A DNA stretch of 10,195 nucleotides. It comes from Porticoccaceae bacterium (GTDB lineage Bacteria > Pseudomonadota > Gammaproteobacteria > Pseudomonadales > Porticoccaceae). Below, piece after piece: positions 1 to 7,398 of this stretch (the stretch's first letter is position 1; each line of letters starts with the position of its first letter). The notes below the pieces were generated by a model that made no database searches, had not been told where the DNA came from, and was given only the letters and a program-made list of their open reading frames with translations. A program made the translations under genes and the position numbers. Location of the stretch: the NCBI GenBank assembly GCA_023255165.1, contig JALRJD010000050.1, positions 1 to 10,195 of the forward strand, read 5' to 3'.

Positions 1-32
1 TTATCGTCGAGATAAGCAACTTGAAGGTACTC

Positions 33-56
33 ATTATTTGTCATTCTGCAAATAAT
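33..56. repeat. A/T-rich perfect inverted repeat downstream of tRNA-Arg
   Basis: ATTATTTG at 33-40 and CAAATAAT at 49-56 are perfect reverse complements, 8 bp each, around an 8-nt loop. The hairpin lies about 20 nt beyond the 3' end of the minus-strand tRNA-Arg, where an operon terminator or processing signal could sit. The stem has only one G-C pair and no clear U-tract follows on the minus strand. It is therefore a weak terminator candidate and could be chance. Confidence 0.3.
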
Positions 57-75
57 CATCTAAGCCTCCACAAAA

Positions 76-152
<77 letters not shown>

Positions 153-170
153 ATATTACAAGCCGGAAAG

Positions 171-247
171 TGGTCGGGGATGAGGGATTCGAACCCCCGA
201 CATCCTGCTCCCAAAGCAGGCGCGCTACCAGACTGCGCTAATCCCCG
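171..247 (-). tRNA. tRNA-Pro(UGG)
   Basis: The minus strand gives a complete 77-nt tRNA including an encoded CCA. The acceptor strands CGGGGAT and ATCCCCG pair perfectly, the D-arm contains the usual GCGC...GCGC stem, the anticodon loop is TTTGGGA between CCTGC and GCAGG, and the T-arm carries TTCGAAT. The anticodon UGG (plus bases 211-213) can read all CCN proline codons through wobble. It is the first gene of the small operon driven by the promoter at 283-311, with a leader of roughly 30 nt, and is followed 18 nt later by tRNA-Arg. Confidence 0.96.
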
Positions 248-282
248 AATGTCTTACCATGCGGTCTCTTACGAGAGCGCGC

Positions 283-311
283 ATAATACTGACCATGCCG
301 GTTTCCGTCAA
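283..311 (-). promoter_or_regulatory. Sigma-70 promoter of the tRNA-Pro/tRNA-Arg operon
   Basis: On the minus strand a -35 box TTGACG (311-306) is separated by exactly 17 nt from a -10 box TATTAT (288-283), each one base from consensus. The bases just after the -10 box are GCGCGC, a G/C-rich discriminator of the kind linked to stringent (ppGpp) control of stable-RNA genes. Transcription would start near 276, about 30 nt before tRNA-Pro. Sequence and position support the call; stringent control is inference. Confidence 0.8.
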
Positions 312-394
312 TGCGAAAAGCTAACTATCTGGCAAATTATCTAACAGTTTTTTGCCCGCAGTCATACCCGGCTTTGGCCTGATAACAGTGTTAG

Positions 395-2806
395 TTATTT
401 TTTATTGCCGCCCTTGTTAAGTGCCTGCTCAAACAGTGCGGCCATGCTACCTTTTACCGCTGGTGCAGGGTTTCCCGATGCCGTTTTAAGCTGCCGTTTG
501 TCATTGTTATTGACGTTGTTATTGGTGTTTTTACTTGTGTCTTTGGGCGCGGGCCGGTTTTGGTTTTTCGCCCCCTTTTCTTGCGCCGCCACAGGCTCAT
601 CGTCCATGCGCATACTCAGTGCAATACGCTTGCGCTCAATATCGACCTCAATCACTTTGACAGTGACAATATCCCCGGTCTTAACCACCTCGTGGGGGTC
701 CTTCACAAAGCGATCGGCCAGCGCCGAGATATGCACCAAGCCATCCTGGTGCACGCCAATATCGACAAAGGCGCCAAAGTTAGTGACGTTGGTCACCGCG
801 CCCTCAAGGCGCATACCCGCTTTGAGATCTTTAATGGTTTCGATGCCTTCCTTGAAACTGGCGGTTTTAAACTCCGGGCGCGGATCGCGGCCAGGCTTGT
901 CCAGCTCGGTCAAAATATCGCTGACGGTGGGTAGACCAAACTGCTCGTCCACATAGTTGGCCGGGTTCAGTTTGCGCAGCAGTTGGCTGTTGCCAAGCAG
1001 CGCCTGCTGGGTGGTTTGGTTGGCGGCAGCAATGCGCTCAACCAGCGAGTAGGCTTCAGGATGCACCGCTGAGGCATCGAGCGGGTTGTTACCATTGGCA
1101 ATGCGTAAAAAGCCAGCCGCCTGCTCAAAGGTGCGCTCGCCAAAACGGCTCACCAGTTTCAGTTGCTGACGGTTTTTAAAGGCGCCTTGCTGATCGCGGT
1201 ATTCAACAATATTGTCGGCGATCGTCTGGCTGAGTCCCGACACTCGACTAAGCAGCGCCGACGAGGCGGTATTGACCTCGACACCGACCGCGTTCACACA
1301 GTCTTCAATCACCGAGTCGAGGCTTCTGGCCAACTGAACCTGACTGACATCGTGCTGGTACTGACCCACACCAATGGACTTGGGGTCGATCTTGACCAGC
1401 TCGGCTAATGGATCCTGAAGTCGACGGGCAATGGAGACTGCACCGCGGATGGTGACATCCAGATCCGGAAATTCCTTTGCCGCATACTCGGAGGCGGAAT
1501 AAATCGATGCGCCAGATTCATTCACCATCACCGCCTTGGCTTTAAGCTGTGGATTGCTTTTCAACATATCCAATACAAAGCTCTCGGTCTCACGACTGGC
1601 TGTGCCATTGCCGATGGCGATCAACTCAATCTGATGTTTTTCACAAAGCTGTTTCAGTATGGCTTCGGATTCCTGAATGCGTTTTTGCGGCGGCGTGGGA
1701 AAGATTGCGGTGTGGTCCACCAACTTGCCGGTGCCGTCGACCACCGCCACCTTGACCCCGGTGCGCAAACCCGGGTCGAGGCCGATAGTGGCTTTTTGCC
1801 CGGCCGGAGCGGCGAGCATCAGGTCTTTAAGATTGATCGAAAACACATTAATCGCATCGAGGTCAGCGCGTTCGCGCAGTGAACCGAGCAGGTCTGTTTC
1901 CAGATGGGTGTGCAACTTGATACGCCAGGTCCAGCGCACCACTTCGGCGAGCCAATCATCGGCAGGGCGTCCCAGATGTTCGATATTAACGTGACGGGCA
2001 ACCATGGTCTCGCAGGGATGGCCGGCATCCGACTCGATTATCAGATCGACTTTGATGCTGATAAACCCCTCGCGGCGGGCGCGAAACATGGCCAGCGCGC
2101 GGTGAGAAGGGGTGCTGTGAAGCGGCTCGCTGTGCTCAAAATAATCTTTAAATTTGGCCGCTGCCTGCTCCTTGCCCGGCTCTTTGTCTTTGCCGCCAAT
2201 CAGGCTGGCGACAATATGGGCTTCGTTAAACATAAACTGTCGCAGCTTGCCGATCAGCTCTGCATCTTCACTAAAACGCTCCATCAAAATAAATTTCGCG
2301 CCATCCAGTGCGGCTTTGGCATCACCCACATATAGCGGGTCGCTCGCGTCGAGCCCGGAATTGATAAACTTTGCAGCAGCCAATTGCGGGTCAGAGGTAG
2401 GGTCGCTGTAGAGCAGGTCGGCCAGCGGTTCCAGCCCGGCTTCAATGGCAATCTGCCCCTTGGTGCGGCGCTTTACCTTGTAGGGTAAATAGAGATCCTC
2501 CAAGCGGGTTTTGGTTTCAGCCTGATTGATCGCCTGTTGCAGCGCCGGGGTCAGTTTGCCCTGTTCTTCAATACTGGCCAGCACCGCCTTGCGCCGCTCT
2601 TCCAGCTCGCGGATATAGTTCAGGCGCTCTTCCAGAGTGCGCATCTGAGTGTCGTCGAGACCACCGGTGACCTCCTTGCGGTAGCGCGATATAAACGGTA
2701 CCGTCGCTCCCTCGTCAAGCAACTCAATGGCGGCAGTAACCTGTTTTTCAGTAACGTTTAGTTCAGTGGCGATGCGGCTGGCAACAGGTTGCAGGGGCTG
2801 TGACAT
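395..2806 (-). CDS. tex: Tex, RNA-binding transcription accessory protein with S1 domain
   Basis: An 803-residue cytoplasmic protein of the Tex/YhgF family, close to the usual ~770-800 residues. Tex proteins bind nucleic acid and are linked to transcription elongation and stress tolerance. Domains in order: helical N-terminal region with the family stretch around FISRYRKEVTGGLDD (about 38-52); YqgF/RNase H-like domain starting near residue 335 (TIGLDPGLRTG) with NGTASRETE near 400; helix-hairpin-helix region near 500-560; S1 domain about 662-731 (GMRLEGAVTNV, FGAFVDIGVHQDGLVHIS); then a low-complexity Asn-, Lys- and Pro-rich tail. The ATG at 2806 is chosen because AAGG lies 5 nt upstream and the protein then begins MSQPLQPVASRIA as family members do; a longer reading from 2875 adds an unlikely 23 residues. 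It is a single-gene unit, transcribed away from the methyltransferase gene and toward the tRNA operon, ending 147 bp before tRNA-Pro. I saw no convincing promoter or terminator of its own. Confidence 0.96.
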   Translation of the reverse strand: MSQPLQPVASRIATELNVTEKQVTAAIELLDEGATVPFISRYRKEVTGGLDDTQMRTLEERLNYIRELEERRKAVLASIEEQGKLTPALQQAINQAETKTRLEDLYLPYKVKRRTKGQIAIEAGLEPLADLLYSDPTSDPQLAAAKFINSGLDASDPLYVGDAKAALDGAKFILMERFSEDAELIGKLRQFMFNEAHIVASLIGGKDKEPGKEQAAAKFKDYFEHSEPLHSTPSHRALAMFRARREGFISIKVDLIIESDAGHPCETMVARHVNIEHLGRPADDWLAEVVRWTWRIKLHTHLETDLLGSLRERADLDAINVFSINLKDLMLAAPAGQKATIGLDPGLRTGVKVAVVDGTGKLVDHTAIFPTPPQKRIQESEAILKQLCEKHQIELIAIGNGTASRETESFVLDMLKSNPQLKAKAVMVNESGASIYSASEYAAKEFPDLDVTIRGAVSIARRLQDPLAELVKIDPKSIGVGQYQHDVSQVQLARSLDSVIEDCVNAVGVEVNTASSALLSRVSGLSQTIADNIVEYRDQQGAFKNRQQLKLVSRFGERTFEQAAGFLRIANGNNPLDASAVHPEAYSLVERIAAANQTTQQALLGNSQLLRKLNPANYVDEQFGLPTVSDILTELDKPGRDPRPEFKTASFKEGIETIKDLKAGMRLEGAVTNVTNFGAFVDIGVHQDGLVHISALADRFVKDPHEVVKTGDIVTVKVIEVDIERKRIALSMRMDDEPVAAQEKGAKNQNRPAPKDTSKNTNNNVNNNDKRQLKTASGNPAPAVKGSMAALFEQALNKGGNKK

Positions 2807-2964
2807 AAAAACCTTATATTTCAGGGTGAGGGCGCGGGTAATAATGAATTGATGCGGGATTATGCCCTGCGCCAATGGTGCTGGGTAGACTTGTATTTAT
2901 AGAATTATTATGACTCCGTGCACTCATCCGGATAACAGCAATACGGCACTGAAAAGAAAGCAAA

Positions 2965-3651
2965 ATGACCATAAAAAACAGCGACCATTCACCCTGCCTT
3001 TCAAGTCCTTTGTGCCCGCTATGTAATAGCAGTAGCCTGATGGACTATCATCGCGATGCGCGTCGCCCTTACAGCCAATGTCGAGAATGTCAGTTGGTAT
3101 TTGTTGCCGCGCCGTTCCATCTGCCCGCTGCCGAGGAAAAGGCCCAGTACGATCTGCACCAGAACAATCCTGGTGATGCCGGTTACCGGCGCTTTCTCAA
3201 CCGTCTCGCTGAACCCATGCTGCAGAGGCTTGAGCCCCGGAGTGAGGGGCTGGATTTTGGCTGCGGCCCCGGCCCATGCCTGTCGTTAATGCTTGCCGAG
3301 CGGGGCCACAGTGTCGCGCTTTATGACCTCTATTACGCCAACCACCCGCAGCTGCTGGAACAGCAGTACGACTTTATTACCGCCACGGAAGTGGTTGAGC
3401 ATCTGGCTAATCCCGGCGCCGAACTGGAGAGGCTTTGGCGATGCCTGAAGCCCGGCGGATTATTGGGGCTGATGACCAAACTGGTTGCCAGCCCCGAGAG
3501 TTTTGCCAACTGGCACTATAAAACCGACCCGACTCATATCAGCTTTTTCTCCCGCGCAACCTTTGAACATCTGGGTAAATGCTGGGGCAGTGCGCCGCAG
3601 TTTGTCGGCGCCGATGTGATTATTTTCCACAAACCGCTTTCCGCGCGTTAA
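2965..3651 (+). CDS. Class I SAM-dependent methyltransferase with N-terminal zinc ribbon
   Basis: A 228-residue protein, probably cytosolic, with no signal peptide or membrane segment. The N-terminus has two CxxC pairs (C17/C20 and C39/C42) that should form a zinc ribbon. The S-adenosylmethionine-binding motif I follows at about 96-103 (LDFGCGPG), an acidic residue after strand 2 at D121, and the motif YDFITATEVVEHL at about 135-147, typical of the Methyltransf_23/11 group. LKPGGLLGLMTK is the post-motif strand. Similar ribbon-plus-methyltransferase proteins are widespread and mostly uncharacterised; the substrate cannot be told from sequence. The ATG at 2965 has only a weak purine-rich stretch (AAGAAAG) upstream, but it keeps the first Cys pair, while a later start at Met26 would lose it. 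It is transcribed divergently from tex (158 bp between starts), and its end overlaps the converging decarboxylase-family gene by 32 bp. Confidence 0.88.
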   Translation: MTIKNSDHSPCLSSPLCPLCNSSSLMDYHRDARRPYSQCRECQLVFVAAPFHLPAAEEKAQYDLHQNNPGDAGYRRFLNRLAEPMLQRLEPRSEGLDFGCGPGPCLSLMLAERGHSVALYDLYYANHPQLLEQQYDFITATEVVEHLANPGAELERLWRCLKPGGLLGLMTKLVASPESFANWHYKTDPTHISFFSRATFEHLGKCWGSAPQFVGADVIIFHKPLSAR

Positions 3652-5014
3652 CAAACGCCTGCACCGATCGGCTGACGTCGTCTGGGGTGGTGACCCATGA
3701 ACAGACACTGATGCGAATCACTTTTTTGCCATGCCACACCGAACCGCCCACCCAGCATTCTCCGGAGGCCTGAATCGCTTGAAGTATCTTGCCTGTCGCG
3801 TCGTCGTTATTGGTTGGTCGCACCACCACCTGATTAAACACAACCTCATTCATTATTTCGAAACCCGCGGCCTGAAGTTCATCGGCAAACTGTTTGGCGC
3901 GTTGGTGCAGCCCATAAACCAGTTCATCGATGCCCTCGCGACCGAGGTATTTTAGTGCCACCCACAGCTCTACGGCGCGAGCCCGACGTGACATCTCCGG
4001 GGTGTAATGCATGCCGTCGCGGTAATCGCTGACCGTTAGATAGGCAGCCGAAGCCTGCAATGCCATCATCAATGCGTTGCGGTCGCGGCATAGCAAAATC
4101 CCGCTGTCGTAGGGCATGTTTAGGGTTTTATGACCATCCACCGACCAGGAATGAGCCCGATTCATGCCTTTGGTGAGGTGCGCCAGACGTTGGGTGCCGC
4201 CGGCCCAAAGACCAAAGGCGCCATCAATATGCACCCAGGCGCCAACCTGGTTAGCGCGCTCGCAGATTGCCTCGAACGGGTCAAAGGCACCGGAATTGAC
4301 ATTGCCCGCCTGCAGCAGCACGATGCAGCGGGCATCCAGTTGCGGCATTTTCTCCGGCACTATTCGGCCCTGACTGTCGCAGTCGACCCACTCAATATTG
4401 TCGAGACCAAACCCCAACAAACCGATCGCCTTAACCACGGCGCTGTGGGTCTCGCGGTGAGCGATAACACGCAGAGGCGGCGCGCCATTATGACCGCGCT
4501 GATTAAAGTCCCACCCCTGATTGTGCAGCAGCCGGAAGCGTGCGGCGGCAAGCCCGCACAATATCGCCGTGGAGGTGCCGCTAACAAAGCTGGCAGCGGT
4601 CTCGTCGGGCAGGCCAAACAGCTCGCACAACCAGCGTTCACAAATCTCTTCCAGCCGTGAGGTAATCGGCGACATAACATAGAGCGCGGCATTCTGATCC
4701 CAAAAATCAGTCAGCCATCTGGTGGCCAGGGTGACCGGCAAAATGCCGCCATTCACAAAGCCAAAGTAGCGCCCGCCGGTCTGCGCGACGGTTGCCGGGG
4801 AACCGTATTGATGCAGCTGTTGCAAAATAGCGGCGGCATCGCCGGAGTGGCGGGGCAGCTGTTCAACAAACTGATCGAGGTCGGCAATCGCCTGTGCGGA
4901 GGGGAATACAGTACGCTGGTCTGCAGTCTCGGCGTAGTTAAAGGCATGGTCTCTGGCCTGGTCAAACAGGGTTTTAAGCTGCAGCTCTCGATGCATTTTT
5001 TCGCGCAATGTCAC
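3620..5014 (-). CDS. PLP-dependent group II decarboxylase-family protein
   Basis: A 464-residue fold-type I pyridoxal-phosphate enzyme of the pyridoxal-dependent (group II, DDC-like) decarboxylase family, at the usual length. Visible features: FVSGTSTAILCGLAAAR (phosphate-binding turn), HRETHSAVVKA with the His expected to stack on the cofactor ring, HIDGAFGLWA with the Asp that pairs with the pyridine nitrogen, and SVDGHKTLN with the Schiff-base lysine at K296. Relatives decarboxylate aromatic amino acids, glutamate, diaminobutyrate or aspartate, or act on sulfinates; some are annotated only as aminotransferase-like. The substrate cannot be named here. The start is set at the GTG at 5014, which has AAGGA seven bases upstream. 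A TTG at 5032 (six residues longer) has no ribosome site in front, and ATG at 4996 is a third option. The 3' end overlaps the methyltransferase gene tail to tail by 32 bp. No partner gene such as an amino-acid/amine antiporter lies nearby. Confidence 0.88.
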   Translation of the reverse strand: MTLREKMHRELQLKTLFDQARDHAFNYAETADQRTVFPSAQAIADLDQFVEQLPRHSGDAAAILQQLHQYGSPATVAQTGGRYFGFVNGGILPVTLATRWLTDFWDQNAALYVMSPITSRLEEICERWLCELFGLPDETAASFVSGTSTAILCGLAAARFRLLHNQGWDFNQRGHNGAPPLRVIAHRETHSAVVKAIGLLGFGLDNIEWVDCDSQGRIVPEKMPQLDARCIVLLQAGNVNSGAFDPFEAICERANQVGAWVHIDGAFGLWAGGTQRLAHLTKGMNRAHSWSVDGHKTLNMPYDSGILLCRDRNALMMALQASAAYLTVSDYRDGMHYTPEMSRRARAVELWVALKYLGREGIDELVYGLHQRAKQFADELQAAGFEIMNEVVFNQVVVRPTNNDDATGKILQAIQASGECWVGGSVWHGKKVIRISVCSWVTTPDDVSRSVQAFVNARKAVCGK

Positions 5015-5026
5015 GGTAGGATCCTT
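5012..5026 (-). promoter_or_regulatory. Ribosome binding site deciding the decarboxylase GTG start
   Basis: On the minus strand AAGGA (5026-5022) is followed by a 7-nt spacer and GTG (5014-5012). This is the only good Shine-Dalgarno match near the N-terminus. It lies inside the longer reading that would begin with TTG at 5032, so the GTG is the better start. Confidence 0.6.
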
Positions 5027-5032
5027 GTTCAA

Positions 5033-5147
5033 TATTTGGGAACGATCAGTCGCAGTAAATCATAGACTCGACCGCCAACATAGTTAGAATGTCGAGCTGT
5101 TTTTTAGTCACCAGTTTCCAGTTTTTTAATTGACAGCGCCAAATTAA
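5033..5147. other. Divergent intergenic region between decarboxylase-family gene and fadB
   Basis: This region must hold the promoters for both divergent genes. I see no hexamer pair with good spacing on either strand. A perfect TTGACA at 5130-5135 has no -10 partner 16-18 nt downstream. CTCGAC (5067-5072) and GTCGAG (5091-5096) form a 6-bp inverted repeat with an 18-nt gap that could be an operator half-site pair or chance. CCAGTTT is tandemly repeated at 5111-5124. No match to the palindrome I know for the fatty-acid regulator PsrA is apparent. Confidence 0.35.
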
Positions 5148-5165
5148 GAGGAAGTGCCAAATATG
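5146..5165 (+). promoter_or_regulatory. Ribosome binding site of fadB, favouring ATG at 5163
   Basis: The purine-rich run AAGAGGAAG (5146-5154) ends 8 nt before ATG at 5163. A GTG at 5154 is in frame but overlaps this site, so it cannot be the start served by it. Starting at 5163 also puts the two hydratase glutamates at positions 119 and 139, as in E. coli FadB. Confidence 0.7.
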
Positions 5166-7322
5166 TTTAAAGGAAAGACAGTAAGTCTCACGCTTATCGA
5201 TAATGGTTTTGCCGAAATTACATTCGACAATCAGGGCGATTCGGTTAATAAATTTAACACCGAAACGCTGGCCGATCTGCGTCAGGCAGTGGATGCGTTG
5301 AAGGTCCAGGATGGTGTTCGCGGGCTGTTGTTGAGCAGCGCCAAGCCGGTGTTTGTGGTCGGCGCCGATATCACCGAGTTCAAGGATATGTTTGCCGCCA
5401 GCAAAGACGATTTCATTGCCGCGGCGCAGCATGTGAACGGCCTGTTTTCTGAGATCGAAGACCTTCCTTACCCCTCGGTGGCGGCGATTAATGGCTTCGC
5501 GCTGGGCGGCGGTTTTGAAATATGTTTGGCTTGTGACTCGCGGGTTATCTCTTCAAAGGCTGCTATCGGTCTGCCTGAGACCGGTCTCGGTATTCTGCCC
5601 GGCTGGGGTGGTACCGTGCGTCTGCCGCGCCTGATTGGTTACTCCGCCGCCGTCAATTGGGTTGCCTCGGGTCAACAGCAACGGCCTGACGCAGCACTGC
5701 AGGCCGGTGCGGTGGATGCGGTTGCCGAACCTGAGCAACTGCGCGATGCATCCCTGGCTCTGCTGGAAGAGCTGGCCTCTGGTAAGCGCGACTATCAGGC
5801 GCGACGTGCTCAGAAGACTTCTGCGCTGGATATGTCCGAGTCGGAGATTGAAACCGCCGCCAACAATTACCGCGGCGCTCTGCTGGGCAAAGTCGGCAAC
5901 CATTATCCGGCTCCATTGAAAGTGCTTGAGCTGATCTCCGGCGCTGCCGGCCTTGATCGCGATGAAGCGATTAAGCGTGAAAACGAAGCTTTCTATGAAA
6001 TCAGCCAAACTCCGCAGGCCCGCGCGTTGGTGGGGCTGTTTTTAAATGACCAATATATTGTCAAGCAAGCCAAAAACCGCAGCCGCGCGCTGGCTGAAAA
6101 ACTGCCCGAGATCAAAACTGCCGGTGTGATTGGCGCCGGTATTATGGGCGGCGGCATCGCCTATCAAAATGCCATCCGCGGCTACTCGGTGGTGATGAAA
6201 GATATCAATCAGCCGGCGCTGGACCTGGGTATCCAGGAAGCGAAAAAGCTGCTCGCCAAAGGTGTTTCACGGGGCAAGCTGAGCGAAGAAAAAGCTGCGC
6301 AGATACTCGGGCTGATCAAGCCCACTCTCGAAGACAGCGATGTCGGTCAGTGCAATATGGTCGTTGAAGCAGTGGTTGAACTGGAAGCGGTGAAGAAGCA
6401 GGTGCTGCCCGCGGTTGAGGCTCTGCTTGATGACAATGCCACTATTACTTCGAACACCTCTACGATTTCGATCAACCGGCTGGCTGAATCTCTGCAGCGC
6501 CCGGAAAATTTCTGTGGCATGCACTTCTTTAACCCGGTGCACGCCATGCCGCTGGTTGAAATTATTCGCGGCGAGAACAGTTCCGATGCCACCATTGCGG
6601 CGGTCTGTGCCTACGCGCTGGGTCTTGGCAAAAAGCCAATTGTGGTCAATGACTGCCCGGGCTTTTTGGTCAACCGCGTGCTGTTCGCTCTGCTGTTCGG
6701 TCTCGAGATATTGATTGCAGAAGGCGCCGACTTCCAGCAAATCGACAAGGTAATGGAAGGTTGGGGATTGCCAATGGGCCCCGCCTATCTGATGGACGTG
6801 ATCGGTATCGACACCATCAACCACTGTTACCCGGTTATGATTAATGGTCTGCCAGAGCGCTTTAAAAAGACCGCCGATCTGTGGCCAACTGAAGCCGTGT
6901 ACAAAGCCGATCGTCTCGGCCAGAAAAATGCCCGCGGCTACTACAGCTATGAACTCAACGATAAAGGCAAGCCATCGAAAGCGGTGGACGAGTCGGTTAT
7001 TCAGATGTTCTCCGAGCTTTACGGCGATGCCAAAATGGTTGATGCCGACGAGATTGTCGACCGTCTGATGATCGCCATGGCGATGGAGATGGTTCACTGC
7101 CTCGAAGAGGGCGTGGTTGCCTCACCTGCCGAAGCGGATATGGCGCTGGTCTACGGTGTTGGATTCCCAACCTTCCGCGGCGGTATTTGCCGCTGGATGG
7201 ATGAGATTGGCCTGCAGGAAGTCTGTGATCGCGGCGATAGATATGCCCATATCAGTGAGCTGTATCGTCCAACCGAAAAGCTGCGCGCAATGGCAGCTAA
7301 TGGCGAGACGCTTTATTCCTGA
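5163..7322 (+). CDS. fadB: FadB, fatty acid oxidation complex subunit alpha
   Basis: A 719-residue multifunctional enzyme of aerobic fatty-acid beta-oxidation, close in length to E. coli FadB (729). The N-terminal crotonase domain (about 1-190) hydrates 2-enoyl-CoA; its catalytic glutamates are E119 (in ALGGGFE) and E139 (in GLPET), matching the E. coli numbering. A linker of about 190-310 leads to the 3-hydroxyacyl-CoA dehydrogenase: the NAD-binding loop GVIGAGIMGGG starts at residue 321 and the catalytic His is H454 in GMHFFNPVH, followed by the C-terminal dehydrogenase domains (DCPGFLVNR onward). It should act in the cytosol in complex with the thiolase FadA. Unusually, no fadA follows: the gene ends at a strong terminator and the next gene converges on it, so the thiolase must be encoded elsewhere. 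FadJ, the anaerobic paralogue, is an alternative, but the N-terminus and the VNKFN region look FadB-like. Confidence 0.94.
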   Translation: MFKGKTVSLTLIDNGFAEITFDNQGDSVNKFNTETLADLRQAVDALKVQDGVRGLLLSSAKPVFVVGADITEFKDMFAASKDDFIAAAQHVNGLFSEIEDLPYPSVAAINGFALGGGFEICLACDSRVISSKAAIGLPETGLGILPGWGGTVRLPRLIGYSAAVNWVASGQQQRPDAALQAGAVDAVAEPEQLRDASLALLEELASGKRDYQARRAQKTSALDMSESEIETAANNYRGALLGKVGNHYPAPLKVLELISGAAGLDRDEAIKRENEAFYEISQTPQARALVGLFLNDQYIVKQAKNRSRALAEKLPEIKTAGVIGAGIMGGGIAYQNAIRGYSVVMKDINQPALDLGIQEAKKLLAKGVSRGKLSEEKAAQILGLIKPTLEDSDVGQCNMVVEAVVELEAVKKQVLPAVEALLDDNATITSNTSTISINRLAESLQRPENFCGMHFFNPVHAMPLVEIIRGENSSDATIAAVCAYALGLGKKPIVVNDCPGFLVNRVLFALLFGLEILIAEGADFQQIDKVMEGWGLPMGPAYLMDVIGIDTINHCYPVMINGLPERFKKTADLWPTEAVYKADRLGQKNARGYYSYELNDKGKPSKAVDESVIQMFSELYGDAKMVDADEIVDRLMIAMAMEMVHCLEEGVVASPAEADMALVYGVGFPTFRGGICRWMDEIGLQEVCDRGDRYAHISELYRPTEKLRAMAANGETLYS

Positions 7323-7340
7323 TTGGGGTTTAGCAAAGTC

Positions 7341-7382
7341 AAAGCCGGGTAAGACCTTAGGGTGTTGCCCGGCTTTTGTTTT
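7341..7382 (+). terminator. Rho-independent terminator after fadB, probably bidirectional
   Basis: AAAGCCGGG (7341-7349) pairs with CCCGGCTTT (7368-7376). The stem continues inward through TAAGACC against GGTGTTG with one G-G mismatch and one U-G wobble, closing on a TTAG loop, about 16 paired positions in all. On the plus strand a T-rich run (TTTTGTTTT) follows. On the minus strand the A-rich base of the stem also gives a short T-run, so it could stop the converging dihydroorotate dehydrogenase transcript too. It lies 18 nt after the fadB stop and 16 nt beyond the stop of the converging gene. Confidence 0.9.
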
Positions 7383-7398
7383 GGGGTTTCAAATAGTA

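Noticed and set aside
405..956. 183-codon plus-strand open frame with a hydrophobic LLTLLLVFLLVSL stretch, resembling a signal or membrane segment
   Set aside because: It is the reverse of the Asn/Lys-rich tail and S1 domain of Tex; the hydrophobic run comes from reversed AAC/AAT/AAG codons.
2807..2875. 23-residue N-terminal extension of Tex from an upstream start
   Set aside because: AAGG is correctly spaced for ATG at 2806, and the extension does not look like family N-termini.
5067..5096. CTCGAC/GTCGAG inverted repeat as a regulator binding site
   Set aside because: Six base pairs with an 18-nt gap is common by chance; kept only as a note in the intergenic entry.
5130..5135. Perfect TTGACA as a -35 box for fadB
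   Set aside because: The -10 position (5153-5158) would fall at the ribosome site and reads AGTGCC, with no A/T-rich hexamer at 16-18 nt.
5154..5162. GTG at 5154 as the fadB start
   Set aside because: It overlaps the Shine-Dalgarno run and would shift the catalytic glutamates from the E. coli-like positions 119 and 139.
6267..7097. 276-codon open frame on the minus strand inside fadB
   Set aside because: It is antisense to well-conserved FadB dehydrogenase sequence, rich in His and Asn as expected from the reverse of GC-biased codons, and resembles no family.
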